Assembly: GCA_017399945.1 (NCBI GenBank)
Contig: JAFQAQ010000002.1
Location: 33,194-97,193 of the forward strand
Length of the DNA: 64,000 nucleotides
From: Clostridia bacterium
GTDB lineage: Bacteria > Bacillota > Clostridia > Christensenellales > Borkfalkiaceae
Reading direction: 5' to 3'
In this document: positions 1 through 8,052 of the stretch, piece after piece
How positions within the stretch are numbered: position 1 is the first letter of the stretch
How the letters are laid out: each line of letters starts with the position of its first letter
The notes under the pieces: model-generated
Told to the model about the DNA's origin: nothing
Databases searched by the model: none
What the model saw: the letters and a program-made list of their open reading frames with translations, nothing else
Made by a program: the position numbers and the translations under genes

Positions 1-1919
1 ACTATCGGTTTGATTGCCTTCCATTTAGCATACAAGGTCATATTTGAATATACAAAATCTAAATCAAAATCAAATATTTCCGTGTTGTTAGGATCTTTAT
101 ACCAACCTTCTAACACATATCCTTCTCTTGATATATTTGGCTCCTCAATAGAATAGCCTTCTAAAACACCGTAAATAGGATCAATGTTCAACCCATTTAC
201 GCGCGTGTTAAAAGATACGTTATAAGAATTTATTACGTATAGAGTAACGTGCTTGCTCACCGATCCAGCGGTAATAGTAACCGTTATATATGAACCGCCC
301 TTTGCCGTTGGCAAAATTGTTAACAAACCAAACTTATCTATTGTAGCTAAACTAGTATCATCAACTGAATAAGTTTTTACGTATTTATTGGCGTTTTCTG
401 GAAGAACGTCAAAAGAAACTTCCATAGTGTCTCCGGCACTAACCTGAATTGTTTGGTTCTTATAATTCTCTATCGAACCTACTTTTATGTTTTCAATACT
501 ACTCGGAGCAATAGAGGGTGTAATGCTATACGTTTCGCAAAGCTTATTATATGATTCACTACCGTATTTTTGGAAATAATTATATAATTCCTGATATCTT
601 TCGTCGGCTCCTTCAATATTTAAGTCTAGCAACTGCCATATTGGATAAAGTGAATTAGTGTCCTTTATGCCTATAACCACAGGGTAAGCATCAAGAGATT
701 TTTGCCAATCATAATATTTTTCATATAGAGTTGATTCATTATTTATACCAAATGAACCACCCCCAGCACTAACTATTGTCTTGTCTACTTGTATACCATA
801 TTGTAATGCCAAGCTTCTATAATTAAACATTTCTTCAAAAGAAAATCCACCGCCTATGCCAGCAGAAGCCCCTCCATACGCAGCTTCAACATTTGCCTTT
901 AGTGCTGCTGAAACCTCCGAATAGTTCTCTCTAGTAGTTTCCTTCAAAGTACTATACATAGTGTAATACATACATATGTTTCCACCCATTGCAACACTAG
1001 TTAAAAGGTGCGTACCATATTTATTAAACAATTGCGCTGGCGTAATTGACTTATTATACAAATCTTGCTTAAATTCTGTCGATAAAATTTCTCTATATCT
1101 AGCCTCACTAGTTTGCAAAATCAACCAATAACTTTGATTTTCAGCGATTATCTCAAGAAAATGTTGTGACACTACGTCTTCCGTTGTCCTAGTAAAGCTA
1201 GTAGCCAATCCCGCACTGAGTGAAGCAGAAGCCCCTACATTAACACCAATTAGATTTCCTTTAGCGGAAACGTTTACGCCAGCAGTAATGCTTTTAGAAT
1301 TACCCATGTTTTCGCTAAAATCCTCAATAGTCATCCCTTCTATGGTTTCAAATGAATTATAATGCTCGTTACTTTTAAGCAAAGTTTCACTCATTAATTT
1401 GTTCATATCAAAAATAGGATACGTCATAAGAACGTTTTTGCTTGTAATTGCCGATGCATTAATTATATCAATACCATATCCAAGGAAAGAATTTTTTGTG
1501 TTTACTTCATCAAAAGAACCAAAAGCTCCCTCAACAGAGTCATAATACTCTTCACCCGTATCCGTGTCTCTAACGTAACTTATAGAATCAGAATATGGCG
1601 AGGTTTTATATCTTACGCCATCCCCATTAGCTTTAACTGCAAGAGTATATGTTCCGTTGCTAAGATCTCTTAATGAAAAACTGTTAGTTTGACTCGTTTC
1701 TGTAGTTGTACCATTGATTAATATAGTATAACCACTAGCATACTCTACACTATTCCAACGCAAGGTAACATCTTTTACGTATAAATTTGTCGGTGTTTCT
1801 AACTGAATGTTCGTATTGTTGTTTATTACGTTCTGAATATCGTCTGAACTACACGCAACGCCCAACGACAAACACATTACTAGTAAAACCAACAAAATCG
1901 ATGTCAAGAACTTTTTCAT
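1..1919 (-). CDS. MACPF-domain lipoprotein (C-terminus beyond window)
   Basis: I translated this gene by hand; its stop lies outside the window, leaving 639 codons. The start ATG at 1917-1919 follows a GGAGGA site at 1924-1929. The N-terminus is a lipoprotein-type signal ending in LGVAC (Cys23), so it is probably lipid-anchored outside the membrane; the lipobox has Gly at -3 and is imperfect. Residues about 38-115 look like a fibronectin type III domain. Residues about 130-440 match a membrane attack complex/perforin domain: FLGYGIDII near its start and the signature KYGTHLL (Tyr301-Gly302-Thr303-His304) followed by a glycine-rich TSVAMGGNI. A bacterial Ig-like domain (about 455-545) and an InlB B-repeat-like segment ending YAKWK follow. 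MACPF proteins form pores; in Bacteroides, lipoprotein MACPFs kill competitors. The family call is firm, the toxin role is inference. Confidence 0.85.
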   Translation of the reverse strand, partial: MKKFLTSILLVLLVMCLSLGVACSSDDIQNVINNNTNIQLETPTNLYVKDVTLRWNSVEYASGYTILINGTTTETSQTNSFSLRDLSNGTYTLAVKANGDGVRYKTSPYSDSISYVRDTDTGEEYYDSVEGAFGSFDEVNTKNSFLGYGIDIINASAITSKNVLMTYPIFDMNKLMSETLLKSNEHYNSFETIEGMTIEDFSENMGNSKSITAGVNVSAKGNLIGVNVGASASLSAGLATSFTRTTEDVVSQHFLEIIAENQSYWLILQTSEARYREILSTEFKQDLYNKSITPAQLFNKYGTHLLTSVAMGGNICMYYTMYSTLKETTRENYSEVSAALKANVEAAYGGASAGIGGGFSFEEMFNYRSLALQYGIQVDKTIVSAGGGSFGINNESTLYEKYYDWQKSLDAYPVVIGIKDTNSLYPIWQLLDLNIEGADERYQELYNYFQKYGSESYNKLCETYSITPSIAPSSIENIKVGSIENYKNQTIQVSAGDTMEVSFDVLPENANKYVKTYSVDDTSLATIDKFGLLTILPTAKGGSYITVTITAGSVSKHVTLYVINSYNVSFNTRVNGLNIDPIYGVLEGYSIEEPNISREGYVLEGWYKDPNNTEIFDFDLDFVYSNMTLYAKWKAIKPI

Positions 1920-1920
1920 A

Positions 1921-2143
1921 AAATCCTCCAAAATAAAAAAGTGCGCCAACCGAAGTCAACGCACTAAAAACGCAAACCCCGATTGTCGCCAAACAAAATC
2001 GGTATAAAGCAAGAAAGTAGTTATGCATTACGCCTGTGGAATTTGCATTTTTATCAAATTCTATATGTAATACACAACCAAAAATCGCCTTTTAATATTA
2101 AAAGACTTTCTTGCAATTAACTTATTTGATTTTGTTTGGCGTA
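1921..2143 (-). promoter_or_regulatory. Structured 5' leader with terminator, candidate riboswitch or attenuator
   Basis: The transcript predicted from the promoter at 2147-2175 begins almost exactly at a long stem. CGCCAAACAAAATC and its exact complement lie at 2128-2141 and 1987-2000. A second 10-bp stem (GCAAGAAAGT/ACTTTCTTGC) is nested at 2105-2114/2009-2018. CTTTTAATATTAAAAG near 2090-2105 can form a local hairpin. An alternative stem CCGATT/AATCGG (1979-1984/1997-2002) overlaps the 3' arm of the outer stem. The leader ends in an intrinsic terminator directly before the SD site. I cannot match it to a riboswitch class I know by sequence. Confidence 0.6.
1930..1965 (-). terminator. Leader terminator immediately upstream of the MACPF SD site
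   Basis: Reading the minus strand, AGTGCG pairs with CGCACT, and inside it TTGAC pairs with GTTGG closed by a cUUCGg tetraloop (11 bp in all, with wobble pairs). A run of six T and then ATTTT follows, ending in the SD of the MACPF gene. The position between promoter and start codon implies transcription attenuation. Confidence 0.7.
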
Positions 2144-2146
2144 CTC

Positions 2147-2175
2147 ATTCTAACACTATTTAAAATAAATAGCAA
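2147..2175 (-). promoter_or_regulatory. Sigma-A-type promoter for the MACPF gene
   Basis: Minus strand -35 TTGCTA at 2170-2175 and -10 TAGAAT at 2147-2152, 17 bp apart. Transcription would start near 2140, at the first base of the long leader stem. Confidence 0.55.
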
Positions 2176-2204
2176 TCTTTTTTTGCAATATAAGGGGTAT
2201 TTTG

Positions 2205-2239
2205 AAAAAGAAAAAAACAGGTAACCGAAAGGTTACCTG
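2205..2239 (-). terminator. Intrinsic terminator
   Basis: CAGGTAACC (2218-2226), GAAA loop and GGTTACCTG (2231-2239) form a perfect 9-bp stem. On the minus strand it is followed by seven T and then CTTTTT. It insulates the MACPF promoter from the energy operon and would end transcription of the small ORF at 2249-2320. The plus-strand tail TTGTTTTG is weaker. Confidence 0.8.
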
Positions 2240-2248
2240 TTGTTTTGT

Positions 2249-2320
2249 TTAGAAATAACTAATTTTAATCTTTTTGCCCATTTTTTTAAGGCATTTAGAA
2301 AGTTCTTGAATAAGATTCAT
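2249..2320 (-). CDS. Possible 23-residue basic peptide between two terminators
   Basis: ATG at 2318-2320 to TAA at 2249-2251 encodes a 23-residue, lysine-rich peptide beginning MNLIQELSKC and ending KIKISYF. It is flanked by the terminator behind nfnB (2375-2405) and the one at 2205-2239. There is no convincing SD (GTGATATAAA precedes the ATG) and no clear promoter, so it may be chance. I do not recognise a family. Confidence 0.2.
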   Translation of the reverse strand: MNLIQELSKCLKKMGKKIKISYF

Positions 2321-2374
2321 TTTATATCACATAGTTTGTTTTTTGGAATCGTTTATTTTTTTATTACTCTAAAA

Positions 2375-2405
2375 AAGAAAGGTCGTTATTAACCTTTCTT
2401 TTTAA
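2375..2405 (-). terminator. Terminator of the Rnf/Nfn operon
   Basis: AAGAAAGGT (2375-2383) pairs with ACCTTTCTT (2392-2400). On the minus strand a run of T follows the stem. It begins a few bases after the nfnB stop codon. Confidence 0.65.
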
Positions 2406-2407
2406 TA

Positions 2408-3823
2408 TTATTTGCTTAGCGCTTCGTCAATTGCTTTTGCAGCAGTCTTGCCTGCGCCCATTGCAGAAATAACGGTTGCAGCACCGGTTACTGCGTCGCC
2501 ACCAGCATATACGCCCTTGCGAGAAGTAAGCCCGTCTTCGTTAACTACTATTCCACCGTGACGATTTACTTCTAAACCTTCGGTAGTAGATTTAATCAAT
2601 GGGTTAGGAGAAGTACCGATTGACATAATAACCGTGTCTACGTCAATAGTAAATTCGCTACATTCGATAGCAACGGGACGACGTCTGCCTTGTTCGTCGG
2701 GTTCGCCAAGTTCCATCTTAATGCAAGTCATACCCTTTACGAAACCGTTTTTAGGATCTCTTGGATTGTCAGGATTGTTATAACCCAAAATTTCAACGGG
2801 GTTGCAAAGTAGACGGAATTCGATTCCTTCTTCTTCTGCGTGTTCAACTTCTTCACGACGAGCAGGAAGTTCTTCCATAGAACGACGATAAACGATATAT
2901 ACTTTTTCAGCGCCTAAACGAAGAGCCGTTCTTGCAGCGTCCATAGCAACGTTTCCGCCACCTACTACCGCAACGTTACCACCCTTCATAATTGGGGTGT
3001 CGGGATCGTCTAAGTAAGATTTCATTAAGTTGCTTCTGGTTAAGAATTCGTTTGCCGAGTAAACGCCACTAAGCGATTCGCCTGGGATACGCATAAAGTT
3101 TGGAAGCCCTGCGCCAGAGCCAACGAAAACTGCTTCGAACCCTTGTTCGAATAATTCGTCGATAGTAAGGGTTTTGCCGATAACTACGTTAGTCTCGATT
3201 TTAACGCCCAACTTTTTAAGGGTTTCAACTTCCATAGCAACGATTTTCTTTGGCAGACGGAATTCAGGAATACCGTAAACCAAAACGCCACCAGCAGTAT
3301 GCAAGGCTTCGAACACGGTTACTTCATAACCTTTCTTTGCAAGGTCACCGGCACAAGTAAGACCTGATGGACCCGAACCTATAACTGCAACTCTATGTCC
3401 GTTGCTTTGTGGACGAACGGGTTGTTCGGTGCAGAAAGTATTGTGCCAATCGGCAACGAATCTTTCAAGTCTGCCAATACCAACCGATTCACCTTTGATA
3501 CCTCTAACGCATTTTTGTTCGCATTGAACTTCTTGTGGGCACACACGGCCACAAACGGCAGGGAGAGAGGACGATTGCGCAATAATTTGGTATGCGCCTT
3601 CAAAATCTCCTTCCTTAATTTTTTCAATAAATTGTGGGATATGAATTTTAACGGGACAACCTGCAACGCAAGGCATGTGTTTGCAGTTAAGACATCTGTT
3701 AGCTTCGTCAATAGCAACTTGTTCGGTATATCCAAGCGCAACTTCATCGAAGTTACGCGCCCTTACCTTAGGATCTTGAGCGGGCATTGGGTTTTTAACA
3801 AGGCTCATATTAGGTTTTGCCAT
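2408..3823 (-). CDS. nfnB: NfnB, large subunit of NADH-dependent ferredoxin:NADP+ oxidoreductase
   Basis: 471 residues. The N-terminal third has the GltD/NfnB cysteine pattern for two [4Fe-4S] clusters (CLNCKHMPCVAGCP and CGRVCPQEVQCEQKC). Two Rossmann motifs follow: VIGSGPSGLTCAGDLA (about residue 146) for FAD and VVGGGNVAMDAARTALRLGA (about 287) for NADPH. The protein could also be called a glutamate synthase small subunit, but its partner directly upstream, one base away, is NfnA-like rather than a GltB, which favours Nfn. NfnAB couples NADH and reduced ferredoxin to NADP+ reduction by flavin-based bifurcation/confurcation. It is the last gene of an operon that also carries the Rnf complex, so both set NADH/NADPH/ferredoxin balance. 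Confidence 0.88.
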   Translation of the reverse strand: MAKPNMSLVKNPMPAQDPKVRARNFDEVALGYTEQVAIDEANRCLNCKHMPCVAGCPVKIHIPQFIEKIKEGDFEGAYQIIAQSSSLPAVCGRVCPQEVQCEQKCVRGIKGESVGIGRLERFVADWHNTFCTEQPVRPQSNGHRVAVIGSGPSGLTCAGDLAKKGYEVTVFEALHTAGGVLVYGIPEFRLPKKIVAMEVETLKKLGVKIETNVVIGKTLTIDELFEQGFEAVFVGSGAGLPNFMRIPGESLSGVYSANEFLTRSNLMKSYLDDPDTPIMKGGNVAVVGGGNVAMDAARTALRLGAEKVYIVYRRSMEELPARREEVEHAEEEGIEFRLLCNPVEILGYNNPDNPRDPKNGFVKGMTCIKMELGEPDEQGRRRPVAIECSEFTIDVDTVIMSIGTSPNPLIKSTTEGLEVNRHGGIVVNEDGLTSRKGVYAGGDAVTGAATVISAMGAGKTAAKAIDEALSK

Positions 3824-3824
3824 A

Positions 3825-4679
3825 TTACTCTACCTCCTTCTTAAAGAGATTGCAAGTTTGTTCGTGTTTATGTCTTTCAAAACCACTATACATTCTACCA
3901 CGAGACATTGCTTCGTCAAAATCAACTTCATAACCGTTAAAGTCAGGGCCGTCAACGCAAGCGAACTTGGTTACCTTTTTGCCGTCAACGTTAAGGGTAA
4001 GTCTGCAACCGCCGCACATTCCCGTTCCGTCAATCATAATTGGGTTCATAGAAACGGTTACGGGCGTACCGAAAGGTTTAGCAGTTGCAACGACGAATTT
4101 CATCATAATAAGTGGTCCGATAGTGATAATCATATCGAACTTTTCGCCAGATTCAAGCATTTGTTTAAGTGGAATAGTAACGTTGCCGTGTTCGCCGTAA
4201 GAACCGTCGTCGGTCATTACGCGAAGGGTTTTTGAACAAGCCTTAAACTCGTCTTCAAGGATAAGTAAGTCCTTGTTTCTAAAACCTATAATGCTAGTAA
4301 CTTCTGCGCCCATTTCGTGAAGAGCTTGTGCGATAGGCATTGCGATAGCACAGCCAACGCCACCACCAACGATACATACCTTTTTAAGTCCGTTAAGGTG
4401 AGTAGCAACGCCGAGTGGGCCTACGAAGTCTTGAATATAATCGCCTTCTTCCTTATAGGAAAGTTTTTGAGTGGTTGAACCAACAATTTGGAAAATAATT
4501 TTAACAGCGCCCTTTTCCTTATCAACGCCGGCAACGGTGAGAGGGATTCTTTCACCTTGTTCGTCAACACGAAGGATGATGAATTGACCGGGAAGCGCTT
4601 TGTTTGCAACTAACGGTGCTTCAATTTGAAGTTGTACAACCGTTGGGTTCAATACTTTTTTCTGCAAAATTTTGTACAT
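3825..4679 (-). CDS. nfnA: NfnA, ferredoxin-NADP+ reductase-like subunit
   Basis: 284 residues, typical of NfnA/SudB. An FNR-type FAD domain at about 1-95 is followed by an NAD-binding Rossmann region (VCIVGGGVGCAIAMPIA at about 100-120) and a C-terminal cysteine cluster (MCGGCRLTL, FACVDGPDF) that binds the [2Fe-2S] centre. A GGAGG site lies seven bases before the start at 4679. It abuts nfnB with one intervening base, so the two subunits should be made together. Related proteins are annotated as dihydroorotate dehydrogenase electron-transfer subunits, but nfnB next door and no pyr gene nearby make Nfn the better call. Confidence 0.87.
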   Translation of the reverse strand: MYKILQKKVLNPTVVQLQIEAPLVANKALPGQFIILRVDEQGERIPLTVAGVDKEKGAVKIIFQIVGSTTQKLSYKEEGDYIQDFVGPLGVATHLNGLKKVCIVGGGVGCAIAMPIAQALHEMGAEVTSIIGFRNKDLLILEDEFKACSKTLRVMTDDGSYGEHGNVTIPLKQMLESGEKFDMIITIGPLIMMKFVVATAKPFGTPVTVSMNPIMIDGTGMCGGCRLTLNVDGKKVTKFACVDGPDFNGYEVDFDEAMSRGRMYSGFERHKHEQTCNLFKKEVE

Positions 4680-4731
4680 ACTTTGCCTCCAAGCAAGAAA
4701 TTTTAACGGAAAAGTTTCCGTTTAATACTAA

Positions 4732-5226
4732 TTAAAATTTTATTTTATCTAAACGTTTTACCAAAATACCCGAAATAAGACCAATTACTGCGCCTGCAAG
4801 CGTTCCACTTACTAGCAGTACTGGAAGGTAATAGGCAACTTGTGCGGTAAGCGTCCATAAACACGCGGCGATAATTTGCCCAACGTTATGGAAAACGCCC
4901 CCGACGATACTTACCGTAATACAGGAAAAATCCCCTAATTTTCTAAGTAAAATCATACTTAAAAGGCTTACGGTAGCCCCCGCCAAACTAAACGTCATAG
5001 TTTGAACGTTGCCAAACAGCAAGGAAACTAAAAATATTCTTAAAATACTAACGACAACTGCTTCTTTCCAACCTATTTTATAAAGAATTACTATTATTAT
5101 AAGGTTTGGAAGACCTACTTTTATCCCCGGAATTGCAATAAGCGCAGGGATTTGGCTTTCTATATAGGAAAGAATTAATGCAATTGCGATAGATAACCCT
5201 AAAAAAGCAATCTTTTTAGTACTCAT
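4732..5226 (-). CDS. Gx transporter family membrane protein
   Basis: 164 residues, hydrophobic throughout with about five membrane segments. It has the features of the Gx_transp family (often labelled heptaprenyl diphosphate synthase component I): an N-terminal IALILSYIE segment, IPGIKVGLPNL and GGVFHNVGQ. In Bacillota these proteins commonly sit beside a NusG_II protein, ApbE and Rnf or FMN-binding proteins, as here. The real function is not settled; the heptaprenyl synthase label is probably misleading, and a role in quinone/flavin-linked membrane redox or transport is inference. Stop is 50 bp before the nfnA start. Confidence 0.8.
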   Translation of the reverse strand: MSTKKIAFLGLSIAIALILSYIESQIPALIAIPGIKVGLPNLIIIVILYKIGWKEAVVVSILRIFLVSLLFGNVQTMTFSLAGATVSLLSMILLRKLGDFSCITVSIVGGVFHNVGQIIAACLWTLTAQVAYYLPVLLVSGTLAGAVIGLISGILVKRLDKIKF

Positions 5227-5247
5227 ATCAACTTTCCTTTCGATTAA

Positions 5248-5592
5248 CTAAATCCACGTTCCACCGTCATTAGAAACAACGGTAATGGTAAGACGATTTG
5301 GCAAACAAGTAATCGTTTGGCCGTTTTGGCTGACTTTACCTTGGTTTATACAAAGATGGTCTGGACAATCTGCATAAATTAAGTAGGCTTTGCCATCTTG
5401 TATTTTTAAAACGTTAGTTCCACCGTTAAGTTGATACTCCCCGTCTATTTGCAAGCTATATCTAGCAACTTCTTTTCCTTCAACACGAACGAGCACGTAG
5501 TCGCCCTCTTTTTTAAAAAGTTGCATAAGCGCAAACGAAAGAAGTATTACGGCTAGAATAACGCCGATTACCACCAAATCTTTCTTTTTCAT
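5248..5592 (-). CDS. NusG domain II-containing membrane-anchored protein
   Basis: 114 residues: one N-terminal membrane anchor (about 5-25), then a small beta-rich NusG_II domain with the characteristic YADCPDHLCINQG motif and a second cysteine in TITCLPNRL. This is not the NusG transcription factor. Its start overlaps the last base of rnfA, indicating translational coupling. Proteins of this type recur next to Rnf and Gx_transp genes; they are thought to act outside the membrane, perhaps in Rnf assembly or cofactor handling, which is inference. Confidence 0.82.
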   Translation of the reverse strand: MKKKDLVVIGVILAVILLSFALMQLFKKEGDYVLVRVEGKEVARYSLQIDGEYQLNGGTNVLKIQDGKAYLIYADCPDHLCINQGKVSQNGQTITCLPNRLTITVVSNDGGTWI

Positions 5593-6155
5593 TAGAATTT
5601 AAATTGTAATGCGAGCAACGCAAGAACGATTATACCAGCCGTTAAAAGGGCGATTGGAAGTCCGCGGAAAGGAGCGGGGATAGCGTCTTCGTCAACGGGA
5701 ACGTCTTTAAGTTTTGCATAAAGAGTCATGGTCAACATAAAGCCGATACCAACTGCAACCGAAGTTACGATTGCAGTTAAGAAGGTTTCGCTTGCATTGA
5801 GAATACAAAGACCTAAAACTGCACCGTTGATAGCAAACTTTATGAAGTCTGCTTTGCAGTACTTGGACAAGATTTTGCTTGCAACAAGTTGCATTACCGT
5901 AACAACGATAAGCACAACCACAACGAATACCATAGTTTGCATGTAAGGAACGTTAACTAAAACGTATTTGTTAAGTGGCCAAGTAATAAGGGTTGAAAAT
6001 AACATTACGATAGTAGTGCCAAGCCCTAAGGTAAGTGATTTTTTGGTGGGGCGTTCGTTCTCTAAAACAGCGCCCGTACCAAGGAAATGCAATAATGCGT
6101 AGTTGTTAGAAAGAATACCTGCAAGAAGGATTCCTAAAATTACTTTAAGTTCCAT
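5592..6155 (-). CDS. rnfA: RnfA, membrane subunit of the Rnf complex
   Basis: 187 residues with six predicted membrane segments, the usual size and topology of RnfA. The family pattern ILLAGILSNNYALLHFLG opens the protein, and AINGAVLGLCILNA carries the conserved Cys that holds the intramembrane iron-sulfur centre shared with RnfE. It lies two bases after rnfE. Rnf couples ferredoxin:NAD+ electron transfer to Na+ or H+ translocation. In clostridial operons rnfB normally follows rnfA; here a NusG_II gene follows instead. Confidence 0.93.
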   Translation of the reverse strand: MELKVILGILLAGILSNNYALLHFLGTGAVLENERPTKKSLTLGLGTTIVMLFSTLITWPLNKYVLVNVPYMQTMVFVVVVLIVVTVMQLVASKILSKYCKADFIKFAINGAVLGLCILNASETFLTAIVTSVAVGIGFMLTMTLYAKLKDVPVDEDAIPAPFRGLPIALLTAGIIVLALLALQFKF

Positions 6156-6157
6156 AA

Positions 6158-6778
6158 TTAGTTATTCTCCTTTTCTTGGTCTTCTTCAATAACCTTTTGA
6201 AGACCAGTGATTTTGTTAATTACAGCCATAACGATTGCAAGTACGAGATATCCACCAAAAGCACCTGCAAGAGCGGTAATTTTATAGTTTTGTAAAAATT
6301 CGATAGGCATTCCACAGAAAGTAGCGTTGCCAAGCACTTCACGGATTACTGCGCAAACAACCATAATAACCGTAAAGAATAAACCGGTGATAAGCGCAGT
6401 TTTAATAGAAGTAGAGCCGTCGGAGTTATCTGCAACTTCTTCTGCGTCACGATAAATAACGGCGCTTACCGCTAAGGTGGAAAGGTGAACGCCTAGCATA
6501 TCAACCACGATAGGGAAGAAAGCTTGCATTACCATTGAAATAAGCGATACGAAACCAGTGATTATCAATAGATAAGCAGGCATTTTTGCGTAGTTAGGAA
6601 TAACCTTACACAACGCGCGAACTACCAACGAACTTAAAATCAACGATACGAACACTGCAGCACCCATGCCGAGAGCGGCACGGATATCTGCGCTAGACGC
6701 CATAACGAAGCCTGCGCCAAGCACTAGTAATATAGATGGAGTTCCTTTTAATAAATAGGAAGTCTTAGTCTTTTTCAT
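6158..6778 (-). CDS. rnfE: RnfE, membrane subunit of the Rnf complex
   Basis: 206 residues, six membrane segments, homologous in fold to RnfA. SILLVLGAGFVMASSADIRAALG at the N-terminus contains A-S rather than the usual C at the position I would expect for the first cysteine, but FCGMPIEFL in the last third retains one. The start codon overlaps the rnfG stop by one base. With RnfA it forms the inverted-topology pair that carries electrons across the membrane. Confidence 0.9.
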   Translation of the reverse strand: MKKTKTSYLLKGTPSILLVLGAGFVMASSADIRAALGMGAAVFVSLILSSLVVRALCKVIPNYAKMPAYLLIITGFVSLISMVMQAFFPIVVDMLGVHLSTLAVSAVIYRDAEEVADNSDGSTSIKTALITGLFFTVIMVVCAVIREVLGNATFCGMPIEFLQNYKITALAGAFGGYLVLAIVMAVINKITGLQKVIEEDQEKENN

Positions 6779-8052
6779 TATTGTTGTCCTCCTTTAACTA
6801 CATCGAAAGCAACAAACGCTTCGCTAGTTGCAAGTTTAACTGCCGTTGAAGAAAGAGTTGCGGTTGAAACTAGAACGTCATCGGTTAAAGTTCCAGAAGT
6901 AATGCCTACGAACTTGTTTTCGTATTCTTTAAACACACCACTGTTAACGTCGCCAAAACCAGCCTTGTAAATTGGTAAATATTCTACGCCGTGTCCGAAC
7001 AAGAATGTTTTAACGTCTTGGCTTGCGATTGCGCCGTTTTCATCAATTACCGTACAAATTGCCATTACGTTATCTTTATAGGTTAAAGGACAAGAATAGA
7101 AAGCAGTGTAATCTTTTCCGTTAGATTTAAATGTACAAGCGTAAACAACGTTAGAGAAAGTGGTAAGTTCTATTGCAGTTATATCGCTAGCATCTGCATA
7201 TTTTGCTAGAAGCATATTTTGTGCAGCAGTGCTAAAGTCTTTAAGTTGACTTGCAGCCTTTGCTTCTTCTGCAACAGCAACGTTGCTTTCGGTTACGTCT
7301 GCACCGTTCACGTCGTAAACTTTGCAATCACCAGAAGCATTAACAATAGCAAGGAAACTTGCTTCACCACTAGTAATAATGAAAGCGTAGCCAGAGCCGT
7401 TTAAGGCTTTGTAGCCTTCTACGATATTTCCACTAGGAGTAACTGCTTCGCCCTTGAAGTTTCCACCAGAAGTCAAACCAGTGTGAAGGGTTGGTAACAT
7501 TTCGGTTAAGATTTGCGCATCGGACTTAACGCCTGCTTGGATTAAATCATTAGAAATCAACACGCCCATACCTGCTTCAACTGCATTCTTAAACGCTTTA
7601 GAAGAATAGGTAACTCCACCGAAAAGTTCAACGCCAGCAAGAGCAGAGTCTTGACCAAGATAACTATCTAAGTAGCCGTCAGACCACATTTTAGATTCTG
7701 AGTGAGCAACAAGTTTAATTCCACAAATCTTACCAGTCGTGTCCACGCCAACGATGATATCCATTGGAGTAGAGCCGGTATAATCGGAAGATGCCGTACA
7801 TTCGATAACGAAACCTTTGCCACCGTTTTCCTTGCTTACCTTAACGACGTTTGATGGAACGCCGGTTAAGGTTGCAGTAATGTCGGTATAAGATTGTCCA
7901 CCGGGCATAACTGAGTTTAAGCGATCGTTAGCAGCGCCTGCTTGGTTTGCCTCGATAATAGGTCCGGTAATGAAGTTAAGACCGAACATTGCGCCACAGA
8001 AAACTGCTACGATTATAAATAGAATTGCGATAGTAGTTGCAAGTTTTTTCAT
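6778..8052 (-). CDS. rnfG: RnfG, enlarged with two FMN-binding domains
   Basis: RnfG is normally about 180-210 residues; this one is 424. An N-terminal anchor (5-30) leads into an ordinary FMN_bind domain whose flavinylation motif reads GGVTYSS (145-151; canonical SGATxSS). A second, more diverged copy ends with STATLSSTAV (396-405), again at the place of SGATLSSTAV. The acceptor threonine is kept in both (Thr148 and Thr399) while the Gly-Ala before it is altered. ApbE, encoded three genes upstream, would attach FMN through phosphodiester bonds. The start overlaps the rnfD stop by one base. An internal duplication of RnfG is unusual to me; the alternative is fusion to a related FMN-binding protein. 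Confidence 0.87.
   Translation of the reverse strand: MKKLATTIAILFIIVAVFCGAMFGLNFITGPIIEANQAGAANDRLNSVMPGGQSYTDITATLTGVPSNVVKVSKENGGKGFVIECTASSDYTGSTPMDIIVGVDTTGKICGIKLVAHSESKMWSDGYLDSYLGQDSALAGVELFGGVTYSSKAFKNAVEAGMGVLISNDLIQAGVKSDAQILTEMLPTLHTGLTSGGNFKGEAVTPSGNIVEGYKALNGSGYAFIITSGEASFLAIVNASGDCKVYDVNGADVTESNVAVAEEAKAASQLKDFSTAAQNMLLAKYADASDITAIELTTFSNVVYACTFKSNGKDYTAFYSCPLTYKDNVMAICTVIDENGAIASQDVKTFLFGHGVEYLPIYKAGFGDVNSGVFKEYENKFVGITSGTLTDDVLVSTATLSSTAVKLATSEAFVAFDVVKGGQQ

Noticed and set aside
2408..3823. Glutamate synthase small subunit (gltD)
   Set aside because: No gltB is present and the partner one base upstream is NfnA-like, so NfnB fits better.
4732..5226. Heptaprenyl diphosphate synthase component I
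   Set aside because: The protein is a small integral membrane protein of the Gx family with no prenyl-synthase motif; the name is a legacy label.
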